Assembly: GCA_026874595.1 (NCBI GenBank)
Contig: CM049310.1
Span: forward strand, 33,051,558 to 33,115,557
DNA length: 64,000 nt
From: Sipunculus nudus
Taxonomy: Eukaryota > Annelida > Sipuncula > Golfingiida > Sipunculidae
Reading direction: 5' to 3'
The stretch's first letter is position 1. Each line of letters starts with the position of its first letter. The notes under the pieces were generated by a model that ran no database searches, was not told the DNA's origin, and saw only the letters and a list, made by a program, of their open reading frames with translations. The translations under genes were made by a program, and so were the position numbers. Below, piece by piece: positions 37,267-48,849 of this stretch.

Positions 37267-38697
37267 GTATAGTTCAGTGTGAATGTTATACAGTGATGTT
37301 CAACTGAAAGGTATATATTATACATATAGCCAGAATGAGCATGATATTGCCATCAGGAACCAGTGTCTGTCTTGTCAACTGTGATTGTGTGATATTCAAC
37401 AGCATAAACTGTATTACCAGGACTTTGGCATACAGTCATCTAGATAATACAAAAAAATTCTTCCCATGTGTTATGATACATACTTCATTACATTCTTTGC
37501 TCACCTATGAGCTGTTCCCATGGTGTCTATTCTGCCTAGTCAAGTCTGCCTGTTGAAGATACAGGACATGTATAGTGCTGCATTATACGTGAAATTTGGT
37601 GGTACCACATACATTTTGACAATTTCCTGTGAAATTCTGCTTCCATAAGTTGGGGTCATAGTGTGTCTACCATAGCCAGGTTTATCCCAGTCACCACGTC
37701 ACATTTTGAGAAAATTGAAGAATATAGTAAAATAGAATAATCTTGCTCCCCCCTGTACTGTCAAATACAAAATGTTCTCAGTTTTGCCAGGAATGCAAAG
37801 TGTAAAGTCAGATATTATGGACATCGTTGGTGATACCAGACTATAAACCCCAACCTTTATTTTTAGCACCAGGTCCTTCAACCCTTGTCTAGCTCAAGGT
37901 CCTTCAACCCTTGTCAGAGGATGGTTGGTTTCATAACTACATTTTAATATGCCATTTTCAGTGTTTATAAATCAGGTGTGTACAGTTTCATTTACTAGTA
38001 GACCTGTTAACCACTACATATACTGCTGACTACCTGGAGGTGAAACCATGGGAGAACTTTTCAAAAGCAGTGAAAGAATATATGAAAGATTATTTACTCA
38101 ATTCAAGCAGAAAATGTTTGATCAATGGGGTACATCATAGATATGAGCTGGATTCTGGTCACCCAGATTCCTTTCAGAGGTTTTTCTGGTGCAACTACCA
38201 AGGTTCATTGAGAGCTGCAGTTTTTTTAAGTGTATTTAGAGAGGTGCAGTTTTTGTTAGTGTATTTAGAAAACACTGTAAATAATATACTTAAATGGAAA
38301 ACACTGAAGTGTTTACAGTTGAACAATTGACTGGCAAAAGGGGGGTCAGATAAAGTACAGGGTTATGGTGGCAGGTGGTTCTGCCTTTGTGTGTTGCTTT
38401 TTGAGTGTTTTTACTGCTGTATAGGGTTCATTGTCTAGCATTTGACATTTTCTTTTCCCATATACTTCAGACCTCTTCTTGGGAACCATGTGTAGTTTAA
38501 TATCATTTATTAATGGGTGCCTGCAAATACAGAATCATTGGTCTGTATTATAATATAAATAACTTTAATGCCTCTCATGTAGGAAGTATGGGAATGTGAG
38601 AAATCACTTTGGGTCTGTTTTGAGATGTAAATATAATCACAATAGAAAAATATATCCAGCTATTGACATTGGTTCTTTTTAAGATATTATTATTGTA
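37267..38697. other. STAT intron, nothing recognisable
   Basis: No exon, RNA gene or repeat boundary recognised. The phrase GGTCCTTCAACCCTTGTC is duplicated near 37871-37915. Confidence 0.5.
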
Positions 38698-41600
38698 TCC
38701 CCAGACAAAGTCGGGGGATACTATGTTTTCATACCGCCGCCACCGCCGCCGCCGCTGCCGCATATAAATCTTGTTGGCGCGATAACCCAAAAAATATTTC
38801 CTGGAACTTTACCAAACTTGGTATATGTATAGATATGGGTAAGAGGACGACGCCTATTTAAAATGAGGTCATGACCTTTACTAGGAGAGTGTCCTTGACC
38901 TTGAATAGGTCCAATTTTGGGGAAAATCACACAAATTCTTTTATATCTTTTTTTTATATCTTTAGAAATCTTGCATGGATTTATCCCAAAATCAAGTTGA
39001 TGGAAGATCATGGATAGGGTTATCATATTCCAGAAACTGGTGGTGCCACCTATTATTCTTTACTTGTTTTCGTGCTGTTTAATACCCCCAAAATTGCCAC
39101 CTTACAGTACTGTGAGCATTATAAGTCAAAAACTAATGGACAGATTTCTTTTATATTATGCATATACATAGGTATGGGTTATGGGATGATGTTTATTTAA
39201 ATTGGGGTCATGACCTTTCCTATGATAGTGGCCTTGACCTTGAATATTGCCATATATGGTGAAAATCACACACCTCTTATGATATCTCCAGTGTTGATAG
39301 CCATATGGGTTTCAAACATGACTTATGTATGGCCCACCATTAAAGTAAGAACCCTATAGGTTCTAGGGTCATGAGGTCAAAGGTCAAGGTCACTGGACTG
39401 GCATTCTAAAAGATACTGTGGATGCATTTTAAGCAAAACTTTCATCCTAGGTCTTCCATCTTGAATATATAGCTCACTTGCCAATAGTGGATGATCCATA
39501 TAAATTTTGGGGTCACAAGGTCAAAGGTCAAGGCCACAGGAGCTATCTGTCCAAAAATTAGTTTCTGGATGGTAATTCCTGCTTTTATGGATGTATTGAT
39601 TTCAAACTTGACTTATATATGTCCTATTGAAAAAGCAAGACTCCAATTGATTTTGGGGTCATGAGGTCAAAGGTCAAGGTCACAGGACACATCTTTAAAA
39701 AGATTGTGGATGCATTTTCAGCCAAACATTTCGTCTCAGACCTTTCATCTTGCACATATAAGTCATCTGCCAATAGAGGAAGTCCCCTATCAGTTTTGAG
39801 GTCACAAGGTCAAAGGTGAAGATCACAGGAGCCATCTGTCCAAAAATTAGTTACTGGATGATAATTCCTGCTTTTATTGATGTATGGATTTCAAACTTGA
39901 CTTGTATATGTCCCATTGGAAAAGAAAGACCCAAATTGATTTTGGGGTCTTGAGGTCAAAGGTCAAGGTCACAGGACACATCTTTAAAAAAATTGTGGAT
40001 GCATTTTCAGCCAAATATTTCATCTCAGATCTTTCATCTTGCACATATAGTTCACCTGCCAAGGGAGGAAGAACCCTATAAATTTTGAGGTCACAAGGTC
40101 AAAGGTGAAGGTCACAGGAGCCATCTGTCCAAAAATTAGTTTCTGGATGATAATTCCTACTTTTATTGATGTATGGATTTCAAACTTGACTTGTATTTTA
40201 AAGTTCACCTGCCAAGAGTGGAAGACCCCTTTCAATTTTTGAGGTCACAAGGTCAAAGGTGAAGATCACAGGAGCCATCTGTCCAAAAATTAGTTTCTGG
40301 ATGATAATATCTTCTTTTATTGATGTATGGATTTCAAACTTGACTTGTATATGTCCCATTGGAAAAGCAAGACCAAAATTGATTTTGGGGTCATGAGGTC
40401 AAAGGTCAAGGTCACAGGACACATCTTTAAAAAGATTGTGGATGCATTTTCAGCCAAACATTTTGTCCCAGACCTTTCATCTTGCACATATAAGTCATCT
40501 GCCAATAGAGGAAGACCCTTATCAGTTTTGAGGTCACAAGGTCAAAGGTGAAGGTCACAGGAGCCATCTGTCCAAAAATTAGTTCCTGGATGATAATTCC
40601 TGCATTTATTGATGTATGGATTTCAAACTTGACTTGTATATGTCCCATTGGAAAAGCAAGACCCAAATTGATTTTGGGGTCATGAGGTCAAAGGTCAAGG
40701 TCACAGGACACATCTTTAAAAAGATTGTGGATGCATTTTCAGCCAAATATTTCATCTCAGATCTTTCATCTTGCACATATAGTTCACCTGCCAAGAGAGG
40801 AAGAACCCTATAAATGTTGAGGTCACAAGGTCAAAGGTGAAGGTCACAGGAGCCATCTGTCCAAAAATTAGTTTCTGGGTGATAATTCCTACTTTTATTG
40901 ATGTATGGATTTCAAACTTGACTTGTATTTTAAAGTTCACCTGCCAAGAGTGGAAGACCCCTATCAATTTTTGAGGTCACAAGGTCAAAGGTGAAGATCA
41001 CAGGAGCCATCTGTCCAAAAATTAGTTTCTGGATGATAATATCTTCTTTTATTGATGTATGGATTTCAAACTTGACTTGTAATATGTCCCATTGGAAAAG
41101 CAAGACCAAAATTGATTTTGGGGTCATGAGGTCAAAGGTCAAGGTCACAGGACACATCTTTAAAAAGATTGTGGATGCATTTTCAGCCAAACATTTCATC
41201 TCAGATCTTTCATCTTGCACATATAGTTCACCTGCCAAGAGAGGAAGAACCCTATAAATTTTGAGGTCACAAGGTCAAAGGTGAAGGTCACAGGAGCCAT
41301 CTGTCCAAAAATTAGTTTCTGGATGATAATATCTTCTTTTATTAATGTATGGATTTCAAACTTGACTTGTATATGTCCTATTGGAAAAGCAAGACCAAAA
41401 TTGATTTTGGGGACATGAGGTCAAAGGTCAAGGTCACAGGAAACCTCTTTAAAAAGATTGTGGATGCATTTTCAACCAAACAATTCATCTCAGATCTTTC
41501 ATCTTGCATAGAAAGTTCACCTGCCAAGAGTGGAAGACCCCTTTCAATTTTTGAGGTCACAAGGTCAAAGATGAAGGTCACAGGAGCCATCTGTCCAAAA

Positions 41601-42936
41601 ATTAGTTTCTGGATGATAATATCTTCTTTTATTGATGTATGGATTTCAGTCTTGACTTGTATTTTAAAGTTCACCTGCCAAGAGTGGAAGACCCCTATCA
41701 ATTTTTGAGGTCACAAGGTCAAAGGTGAAGATCACAGGAGCCATCTGTCCAAAAATTAGTTTCTGGATGATAATATCTTCTTTTATTGATGTATGGATTT
41801 CAAACTTGACTTGTATATGTCCCATTGGAAAAGCAAGACCAAAATTGATTTTGGGGTCATGAGGTCAAAGGTCAAGGTCACAGGACACATCTTTAAAAAG
41901 ATTGTGGATGCATTTTCAGCCAAACATTTCATCTCAGATCTTTCATCTTGCACATATAGTTCACCTGCCAAGAGAGGAAGAACCCTATAAATTTTGAGGT
42001 CACAAGGTCAAAGGTGAAGGTCACAGGAGCCATCTGTCCAAAAATTAGTTTCTGGATGATAATATCTTCTTTTATTAATGTATGGATTTCAAACTTGACT
42101 TGTATATGTCCTATTGGAAAAGCAAGACCAAAATTGATTCTGGGGACATGAGGTCAAAGGTCAAGGTCACAGGAAACCTCTTTAAAAAGATTGTGGATGC
42201 ATTTTTTCAACCAAACAATTCATCTCAGATCTTTCATCTTGCATAGAAAGTTCACCTGCCAAGAGTGGAAGACCCCTTTCAATTTTTGAGGTCACAAGGT
42301 CAAAGATGAAGGTCACAGGAGCCATCTGTCCAAAAAATTAGTTTCTGGATGATAATTCCTGCTTTTATTTATGTATGGTTTCAAACTTGACTTGTATATG
42401 TCCTATTGGAAAAGCAAGACCAAAATTGATTTTGGGGTCAAAGGTCAAGGTCACAGGACACATCTTTAAAAAGATGTGGATGCATTTTCAACCAAACATT
42501 TCATCTCAGATCTTTCATCTTGCACATATAGTTCTCCTGCCAAGAGAGGAAGAACACTATCAATTTTGAGGTCACAAGGTCAAAGGTGAAGGTCACAGGA
42601 GCCATCTGTCCAAAAATTAGTTTCTGGATGATAATTCCTGCTTTATTGATGTATAGATTTCAAACCTGACTTGCATATGTCCCATTGGAAAAGCAAGACC
42701 CAAATTGATTTTGGGGTCATGAGGTCAAAGGTCAAGGTCACAGGACACATCTTTTAAAAGATCAAGTCACAGGACCAACATCTACAACAAGATTGTTGAT
42801 TGTTAGATGGAAGAAACAATAAATATGCCAAGTGTCAGTATATGCTGCTAAAAATGGGGGTCTATTCTTGAAGGGGGGGGGGGGGCCTATTATGTCTGGG
42901 GATACTCTGGCACCTGCGGTGCCAAGAAATGTCTAG
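38698..42936 (+). mobile_element. Helitron-like element, family 1, copy 1
   Basis: The 5' end TCCCCAGACAAAGTC follows an A. The 3' end has a stem-loop GGCACC-TGC-GGTGCC, eight bases later CTAG, then T. These are the marks of a Helitron (A|TC...CTRR|T, 3' hairpin). In addition TCCCCAGACA at the 5' end is complementary to TGTCTGGGGA just before the 3' hairpin, as in Helentron/HINE-type elements. No Rep/helicase frame, so non-autonomous. A G13 tract lies close to the 3' end. The interior is a large tandem array. Confidence 0.72.
39370..42770 (+). repeat. Tandem array inside the Helitron-like element, AGGTCA-rich
   Basis: Basic units of about 145 bp alternate in two types. One has GTCATGAGGTCAAAGGTCAA, the other GTCACAAGGTCAAAGGTGAA. 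They are arranged as steps of about 289 and about 443 bp that together form a higher-order repeat of about 733 bp; equivalent points are at 39884, 40616 and 41349, and at 40327, 41059 and 41793. The short open frames on both strands here are by-products of the repeat. Confidence 0.85.
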
Positions 42937-43503
42937 TTAAAATTATTATAATTGGTCTATGCATATTATAGATGGTTTATTTCTTTTTTAGTTTATTATT
43001 ATTATTGTAAGAATTCTTACAATTTATTGCTCCAATTTTAGTGTCTCTAATTTTGGGCATACCCAAATTTTTTTGACTGTGTTTCTATGACCTTCAGGTA
43101 TTAGTCAAGGTCACAGTGCTGAAAATTCCCAGGAGATTATATTTGTGCCATAATTTTCAGTCACATGAATTTACTAATTTTTTTTTTTGGGGGGGGGGGG
43201 GGTTTCAAGTCCAGTTTAGACTGTTTGACAAGACCCCTGGCCAAGTCTTTACCACAATACAGGCCTGGAAAAATTGTGCGAATGATCATTTGGGTTACGC
43301 AAGGGTTACACAAACTAAAACTGGCACAAACCTATTTTGGTTAGTGCAAACCAGATGACAGTCAAAGTAAAAATACGGTACAAGTTTGATCCAAGTGCAT
43401 AGTCACTATGAACCAATCCCCTCTTTAATTTTGATCACTTTCATCCTAAATTGGACTTTCGCAACTGTGTCTGATATGTAAAATATGACCTTCAGTCATT
43501 GTA
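42937..43503. other. Spacer between two Helitron-like elements
   Basis: Contains a palindrome GTAAGAATTCTTAC (43006-43019) and a T9-G14 tract near 43179-43202. No gene. Confidence 0.5.
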
Positions 43504-45627
43504 TCCCCAGACAAAGTCGGGATACTATGGTTTCACGACGGTCCCGCCGCCGCAGAAAAACCTTATGAGCCGGATAACTCAAAAAATGTTTCACTGATCT
43601 TTTTCAAACTTTACATTTGTATAGATATAGGTAAGCCTATTGAAAATGGGGTCATGATCTATGCTAGGAGAGTGACCTTGACCTTGAATAGGTCCATTTT
43701 TGCTGAAAATAACACAAATTCTTAAATATCTCAAGTAAGCTTGCATGGACTGGTCCAAAAATCAAGGTGACCGAAGATCTTGGATAGCCTTGTGATATAC
43801 TGGAAACTGGTTGGGCCACCTATTATCCTTTTCTTGTTTTTATGCCTTTTAATACCCCCATAATTGCCACTTGACGGTACTGTTAGCATTATAAGTCAGA
43901 AACTAATGGACAGATTTCTTTCATATTATGCACATGTAGAGTGATGGGTTATGGGATGAGGTCTATTTACATTTGGGTCATGACCTTTACCATGAGAGTG
44001 GCCTTGACCTTTAATGTGTCCATATTTGGTGAAAATCACACATCTCTTATGATATATCTCAAGTGTTGATAGCCATATGGATTTCAGACCTGACTTATGT
44101 ATGGCCCACTACTAAAGTAAGAACCCTATAGGTTCTAGGGTCATGAGGTCAAAGGTCAAGGTCACTGGACTCGCATCTTAAAAGATACTGTGGATGCATT
44201 TTAAGCCAAACTTTCATCCAAGGTCTTCCATCTTGAATATATAGCTCACTTGCCAATAGTGGATGATCCATATCAATTTTGGGGTAACAAGGTCAAAGGT
44301 CAAGGCCACAGGAGATATCTGTCAAAAATTTGTTTCTGGATGATAATTCCTGCTTTTATTTATGTATTGATTTCAAACTTGACTTATATATGTCCCATTG
44401 AAAAAGCAAGACTCCAATTGATTTTGGGGTCATGAGGTCAAGGTCACAAGATGCATCTTTAAAAAGATTGTGGATGCATTTTCAGCCAAACATTTCATCT
44501 CAGACCTTTCATCTTGCACATATAGTTCATCTGCCAAGAGTGGAAGACCCCTATCAATTTTGAGGTCACAAGGTCAAAGGTGAAGGTCACAGGAGCCGAA
44601 GGTCACAGGAGCCATCTGTCCAAAAATAAGTTTCTGGATGATAATTCCTGCTTTTATTGATGTATTGATTTCAAACTTGACTTGTATATGACCCATTGAA
44701 AAAGCAATACCTGAATTGATTTTGGGGTCATGAGGTCAAAGGTCAAGGTCACGGGACACATCTTTAAAAGATGTGGATGCATTTTCATCCAACATTTCAT
44801 CTCAGATCTTTCATCTTGCACATATAGTTCACCTGCCAAGAGTGGAAGAACCCTATCAGTCTTGAGGTCACAAGGTCAAAGGTGAAGGTCACAGGAGCCA
44901 TCTGTCCAAAAATTAGTTTCTGGATGATAATTCCTGCTTTTATTGATGTATAGATTTCAAACTTGACTTGTATATGTCCCATTGGAAAAGCAAGACCCGA
45001 ATTGACTTTGGGATCATGAGGTCAAGGTCACAGGACACATCTCAGACATTTCATCTTGCACATACAGTTCCCCTGCCAATAGAGGAAGACGCCTGTCAAT
45101 TGTGAGGTCACAAGGTCAAAGGTGAAGTTCACAGGAGACATTTGTCCAAAAATTAGTTCCCAAGATGATAATTCAAGCTTGGATTAATATATGGATTTCA
45201 AACCTGACTTATATATGGCCCATTAATAAATCTAGACCTCTATTGATTTATATATAAATGTGGATGATCAATATCAATTTTGGGGTCACAAGGTCAAAGG
45301 TCAAGGCCACAGGAGCCATCTGTCAAAAAATTAGTTTCTGGATGATAATTCCTGCTTTTATTGATGTATAGATTTCAAACTTGACTTATATATGTCACAT
45401 TGAAAAAGCAAGACCCCAATTGATTTTCGGGTCATGATGTCAAAGTTCAACGTCACAGGACCAACATCTTCAAAAATATTGTGGATTGATAGATGGAAGA
45501 AACAATAAATGCTTGCCAAGTGTCAGTATATGCTGCTAAAAATGGGGGCCTATTCTTAAAGGGGGGGGGGGGGGGGCTTACTATGTCTGGGGATACTCTG
45601 GCACCTGCGGTGCCAAGAAATGTCTAG
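43504..45627 (+). mobile_element. Helitron-like element, family 1, copy 2
   Basis: Same ends as copy 1: TCCCCAGACAAAGTC after A, the 3' stem-loop GGCACC-TGC-GGTGCC, then CTAG followed by T. A G16 tract is at 45561-45576. The interior array is shorter (about ten AGGTCA clusters between 44140 and 45440). Same orientation as copy 1 and as the STAT gene. Confidence 0.72.
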
Positions 45628-45849
45628 TTATTAATTGGTATCAATCTGTGGTTCTGTGAATCCTCTTGGGCCAAAACCGTTTTTATTGACTGCTGATAGA
45701 TGTGCTGTAAAGGGGATCTCCAAACCTGAAGTTGGACCATCTTTAAAATTTGTTAATATTTCAAACTTCCCTTACAATTTGGATTAATTTATTCTGTGTT
45801 TAAGGAATGTTGCACAGTATTGTGTTCTCTTTAAAAGCTTATTACTTTA

Positions 45850-46195
45850 AGGCTGTATGAGCACTTGTTTGGAATCTTAACTGGATTACTTTAGTCGCGA
45901 AGTAATCCGCTTTACGTCCATATTGTAGTTTGCTTTACAAAAGCCAAACCAGTTTATTTCACACATCATGAATTTGTTGTCCGTACTTGCAAAATTTGTT
46001 CGCAATCCAGACTGGACTTATGGGACTAGAAGCGGATTTCCCTGTACACACTAAAAAGCAGTTTTCAGTAAACCAAACTTAACTAAACCTGACTACTGCC
46101 TTTACAGTAAACTCAACTGATGCTGATTAGTAGCCTAGTGCAGACAGTAAACCAATTCACCATCCGGAATTTTTTGCTTGTGTGGATACAGCCTA
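45850..46195. mobile_element. MITE-like element, short terminal inverted repeats
   Basis: The left end AGGCTGTATGAGCAC matches the reverse complement of the right end, AGGCTGTATCCACAC. About 346 bp, no coding frame. No exact target duplication is clear. Confidence 0.5.
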
Positions 46196-46800
46196 AATAC
46201 TAATTATTGGACTATCATGAATTATGTATCATTTTTTAAGTTCTCGAGGTCTACTTTTGATTTATAACTTTTACAAGGTTACTGATTAATTTTATGGTGG
46301 TAAAAATTAGCACAATACATATAAAACATGCCTGATTTTGCCTGTTTTCATGTTTCATCCCATTCTTAGCCCTTTATTCATCAAGCTGTAACTTTTTTAA
46401 CAGGTATCTCACTAGAATGAAATGTGTTGTAATGTGACTGTTAGTAGTTATGGACTTGGGAAAATAATATAAACCATGGCTAGTTATCATGGTAATGTGG
46501 CCAGCAGTTACCTTGTTGTATAAGAAGCATATTCTTGTTTCACACTCAAAATATTACCTTCAGAACTAAGGTTCAGAACTCAATTGGATAACTGGCTATC
46601 AAAATTAAATCAAAACATTTTATAAATATAAATAATTTACATTGATTTGATCATTAAAAACCTTGTTTTCAAGAAGTTAGCAAGTAGATACATTTATGAG
46701 CTGGATTAGGGGAATGGGTTGCAATAACCTTCAGCTGATTAAACAGGAAGAAATCCATGGGAGTCATGTTTTTTAAGTGCCATCGTCTGTTGTTTTGTTT
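46196..46800. other. STAT intron, nothing recognisable
   Basis: AT-rich intron with no supported feature. Confidence 0.5.
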
Positions 46801-47320
46801 GTTGTTGGTGTCTGTTGGATATCATCTAAATGTGATAACTTTTGAAGGGCTGCTGCATCTCGAACATGTTAAAAAAAATAGTGACCTTGCCCTTTATTTT
46901 CAAGGTCAAATTTGCTGAAATAAAAAATTTTGTGGTTATCTTGTGAACAGGACTGCTTTTGAAGCACTGCATATTTTCCCCCAAAATTTGACCCACTCAT
47001 TGCTCCTACCAAAATCTCAGACGAGTTTGAAATCTTGTGACCTTGATCTTCATATTTCAGGTCAAATCTGATAAAATTTAAATTTCTTGTGAACTCCATA
47101 AGTTTTGAACTGCTTCACATTTTGTCCTAAAATTTGGTACAGAAATTGTTCCTACCAAATTCTTTGCCAAGTTCGATAACCTGTGGCCATGACCAGGACC
47201 TTCAAGGTCAAATCAGCCAAATTTTTTTTATGTTTTGTGAACATGAGAACTTTTGAAGGGCTGCATATTTTCCCCCAAAAATTTGACCCACTCATATACA
47301 TTGGTGCTTTGCAAGAGTTG
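46801..47320. repeat. Tandem repeats of about 147 bp, TTTTGAAGGGCTGC type
   Basis: Equivalent points near 46842, 46957, 47104 and 47250 share a phrase TTTTGAA..CTGC..ATTTTCCCCCAAAATTTGA and a later TTCAAGGTCAAAT. Diverged. They end about 90 bp before STAT exon b. Confidence 0.65.
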
Positions 47321-47409
47321 AATGAATAACCCTGGCACCCAGTATAACCATTTTGTTGAGTGTGATATCACATTGTAAATCAAACCTTTAATTTATCATG
47401 TCTTTGCAG

Positions 47410-47502
47410 AAAAGATATGCAGAAGATCCTTCTTCATTGATCAGTGGGCTGAAGTTGGCCATCAAGCAGGAGGAACAGCTGATGACAGAACACGAAGAAG
47501 AG
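47410..47502 (+). CDS. STAT: STAT exon b (end of N-domain, linker)
   Basis: Acceptor TTTGCAG ends at 47409 and donor GTGAGA begins at 47503; 31 whole codons, phase 0 on both sides, matching the phase-0 end of exon a. The peptide starts KRYAED and contains LISGLKLAIKQEEQLM. This resembles the STAT helix in which a basic, hydrophobic stretch is followed by an E-Q/E-L pair before the linker to the coiled coil (STAT5: an IRHIL..EQRLV pattern). The exon follows a 27.6-kb intron full of repeats and lies just after a tandem repeat that ends about 90 bp upstream. Confidence 0.85.
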
Positions 47503-47586
47503 GTGAGATCTCTATTATATACAGATGACAACGCATTGAGAAGAGGTGATATTTATATCATTTGTGTGTGCATGGATATGGAATAG

Positions 47587-47800
47587 AGGATGTAGATAAT
47601 TTAAATGGGGCCATGACCTTTACCTCAAGAGTGACCTTGACCTTGAATTGGTCCATTTTGGATAAAATCTCAAAACATTACAATTCTCAATAGTTGGTGA
47701 ATGAATTGCCTAAAAATTTTCATGTCCACAGATTTTGCATATTTTCAGGTTAGGAGACTGAAGGTGCCACTGATAAATTAATTGGTCCACCATTTTTGCT
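47587..47800 (+). mobile_element. Fragment of Helitron-like family 1
   Basis: Resembles the 5' interior of the other copies (GGGGCCATGACCTTTACC, GAGTGACCTTGACCTTGAA, GGTCCATTTTGG). Neither end is preserved. Confidence 0.5.
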
Positions 47801-48044
47801 TGTTTAAGCTCCCACTTGCAAAAACTTGAAATGTGAGCAATAAAACAAACAAACAAATATATACTGATTTCTTTGAAAGTTGCATATTCTTAAATGTGGA
47901 TCAGCTGAGCAAGACAAGTTACACCCCTATGTAGCATGCCAATAGATAAGGGGGTCTGTTATATTGGGATATAACCATACGGGATCTATCATACCACAAA
48001 TTTCTGTTTTTATCATGCGTATTATTTTGTTTATATTAGTTGTA

Positions 48045-48662
48045 TCCCTAGACAAAGTCAGGATACTACGGTTTATTCACTGAAAGATTTCTTTCAGGCA
48101 AGATAACTCGAAAAATATTTCACAGATCTTTACTTACTTGACATGTGCATAGATATGGGAGAGAGGACAAAGCCTGTTTAAAATAGGGTCATGACCTTTA
48201 CTAGGAGAGTGACCTTGACCTTGAATAGGTCCACTTATGAGGTAAATCACACAAATTCTTAAATATCTCAAGAAATCATGCATGGATTGATCCAAAAAGC
48301 AAGTTGACCAAAGCTCTTGGATAGTGTTGTCATGTACCAGAATGTATCCTATTCTTGTTTTTGTTCTGTTTAATACCCCAGTCAGTGCCACTTGACAGTA
48401 CTGTGAGCAAAATAAGTAAAAAACTAAGGGACAGATTTCTTTTGTATTATGCAAATGCTTAGATATTGGTTATTGGATGATGTTTATTTAAATTGGGGTC
48501 ATGACCTCTCCTATGAGAGTGGCCTTGACCTTGAATATTCCTGTATTTGGTGATGGAAGAGACCATGGTCACTTGCAAAGTGTTAATATATGCTGCTAAA
48601 GATTGGGGCCTATTCTTAAAGGCAGGGAAGTGGGGGGGGGGGGAATTGTCTGGGGATACTAG
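48045..48662 (+). mobile_element. Helitron-like family 1, copy 3, lacking the 3' hairpin
   Basis: Begins TCCCTAGACAAAGTC after A and ends GTCTGGGGATA followed directly by CTAG and T. Compared with copies 1 and 2, the stretch with the 3' stem-loop is missing between two CT dinucleotides. It lies about 90 bp upstream of STAT exon c. The interior array is lost. Confidence 0.6.
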
Positions 48663-48750
48663 TTTATCATGTTGTTTTATTAATATTTCCCCAGACTTTG
48701 AAAGACCAGCAGTGTTATTACTAGTTTTGAATGTTGACTACTTGTTGCAG

Positions 48751-48849
48751 GGATACCGGTATTTAGAAGAAAATGAACCAGAGGAAGTGAAACCACAAGT
48801 GATTAATGAACTGACACCAGCCATCAGTAAACTGACTGAACTACTAAAT
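48751..48849 (+). CDS. STAT: STAT exon c (start of coiled-coil domain)
   Basis: Acceptor TTGTTGCAG ends at 48750 and donor GTAAGT starts at 48850; 33 codons, phase 0 to phase 0. The product begins GYRYLEENEPEE and ends LTPAISKLTELLN, an acidic linker leading into the first amphipathic helix of the STAT four-helix bundle. The bundle is a docking surface for nuclear partners and importins in known STATs. The only long open frame here reads further upstream into a repeat; the exon start is set by the acceptor and by phase with exon b. Confidence 0.85.

Noticed and set aside
38720-38763. CCG/CCA-rich tract as a CpG island or promoter
   Set aside because: It is the variable 5' part of the Helitron-like element (shared in shortened form by copy 2), and is only about 45 bp long.
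39874-42569. Series of similar 60-120 codon frames on both strands with phrases like FKLDLYMSHWK and TFDLMTPKS
   Set aside because: They track the 145/289/443-bp repeat periodicity and appear on both strands at once; repeat by-products.
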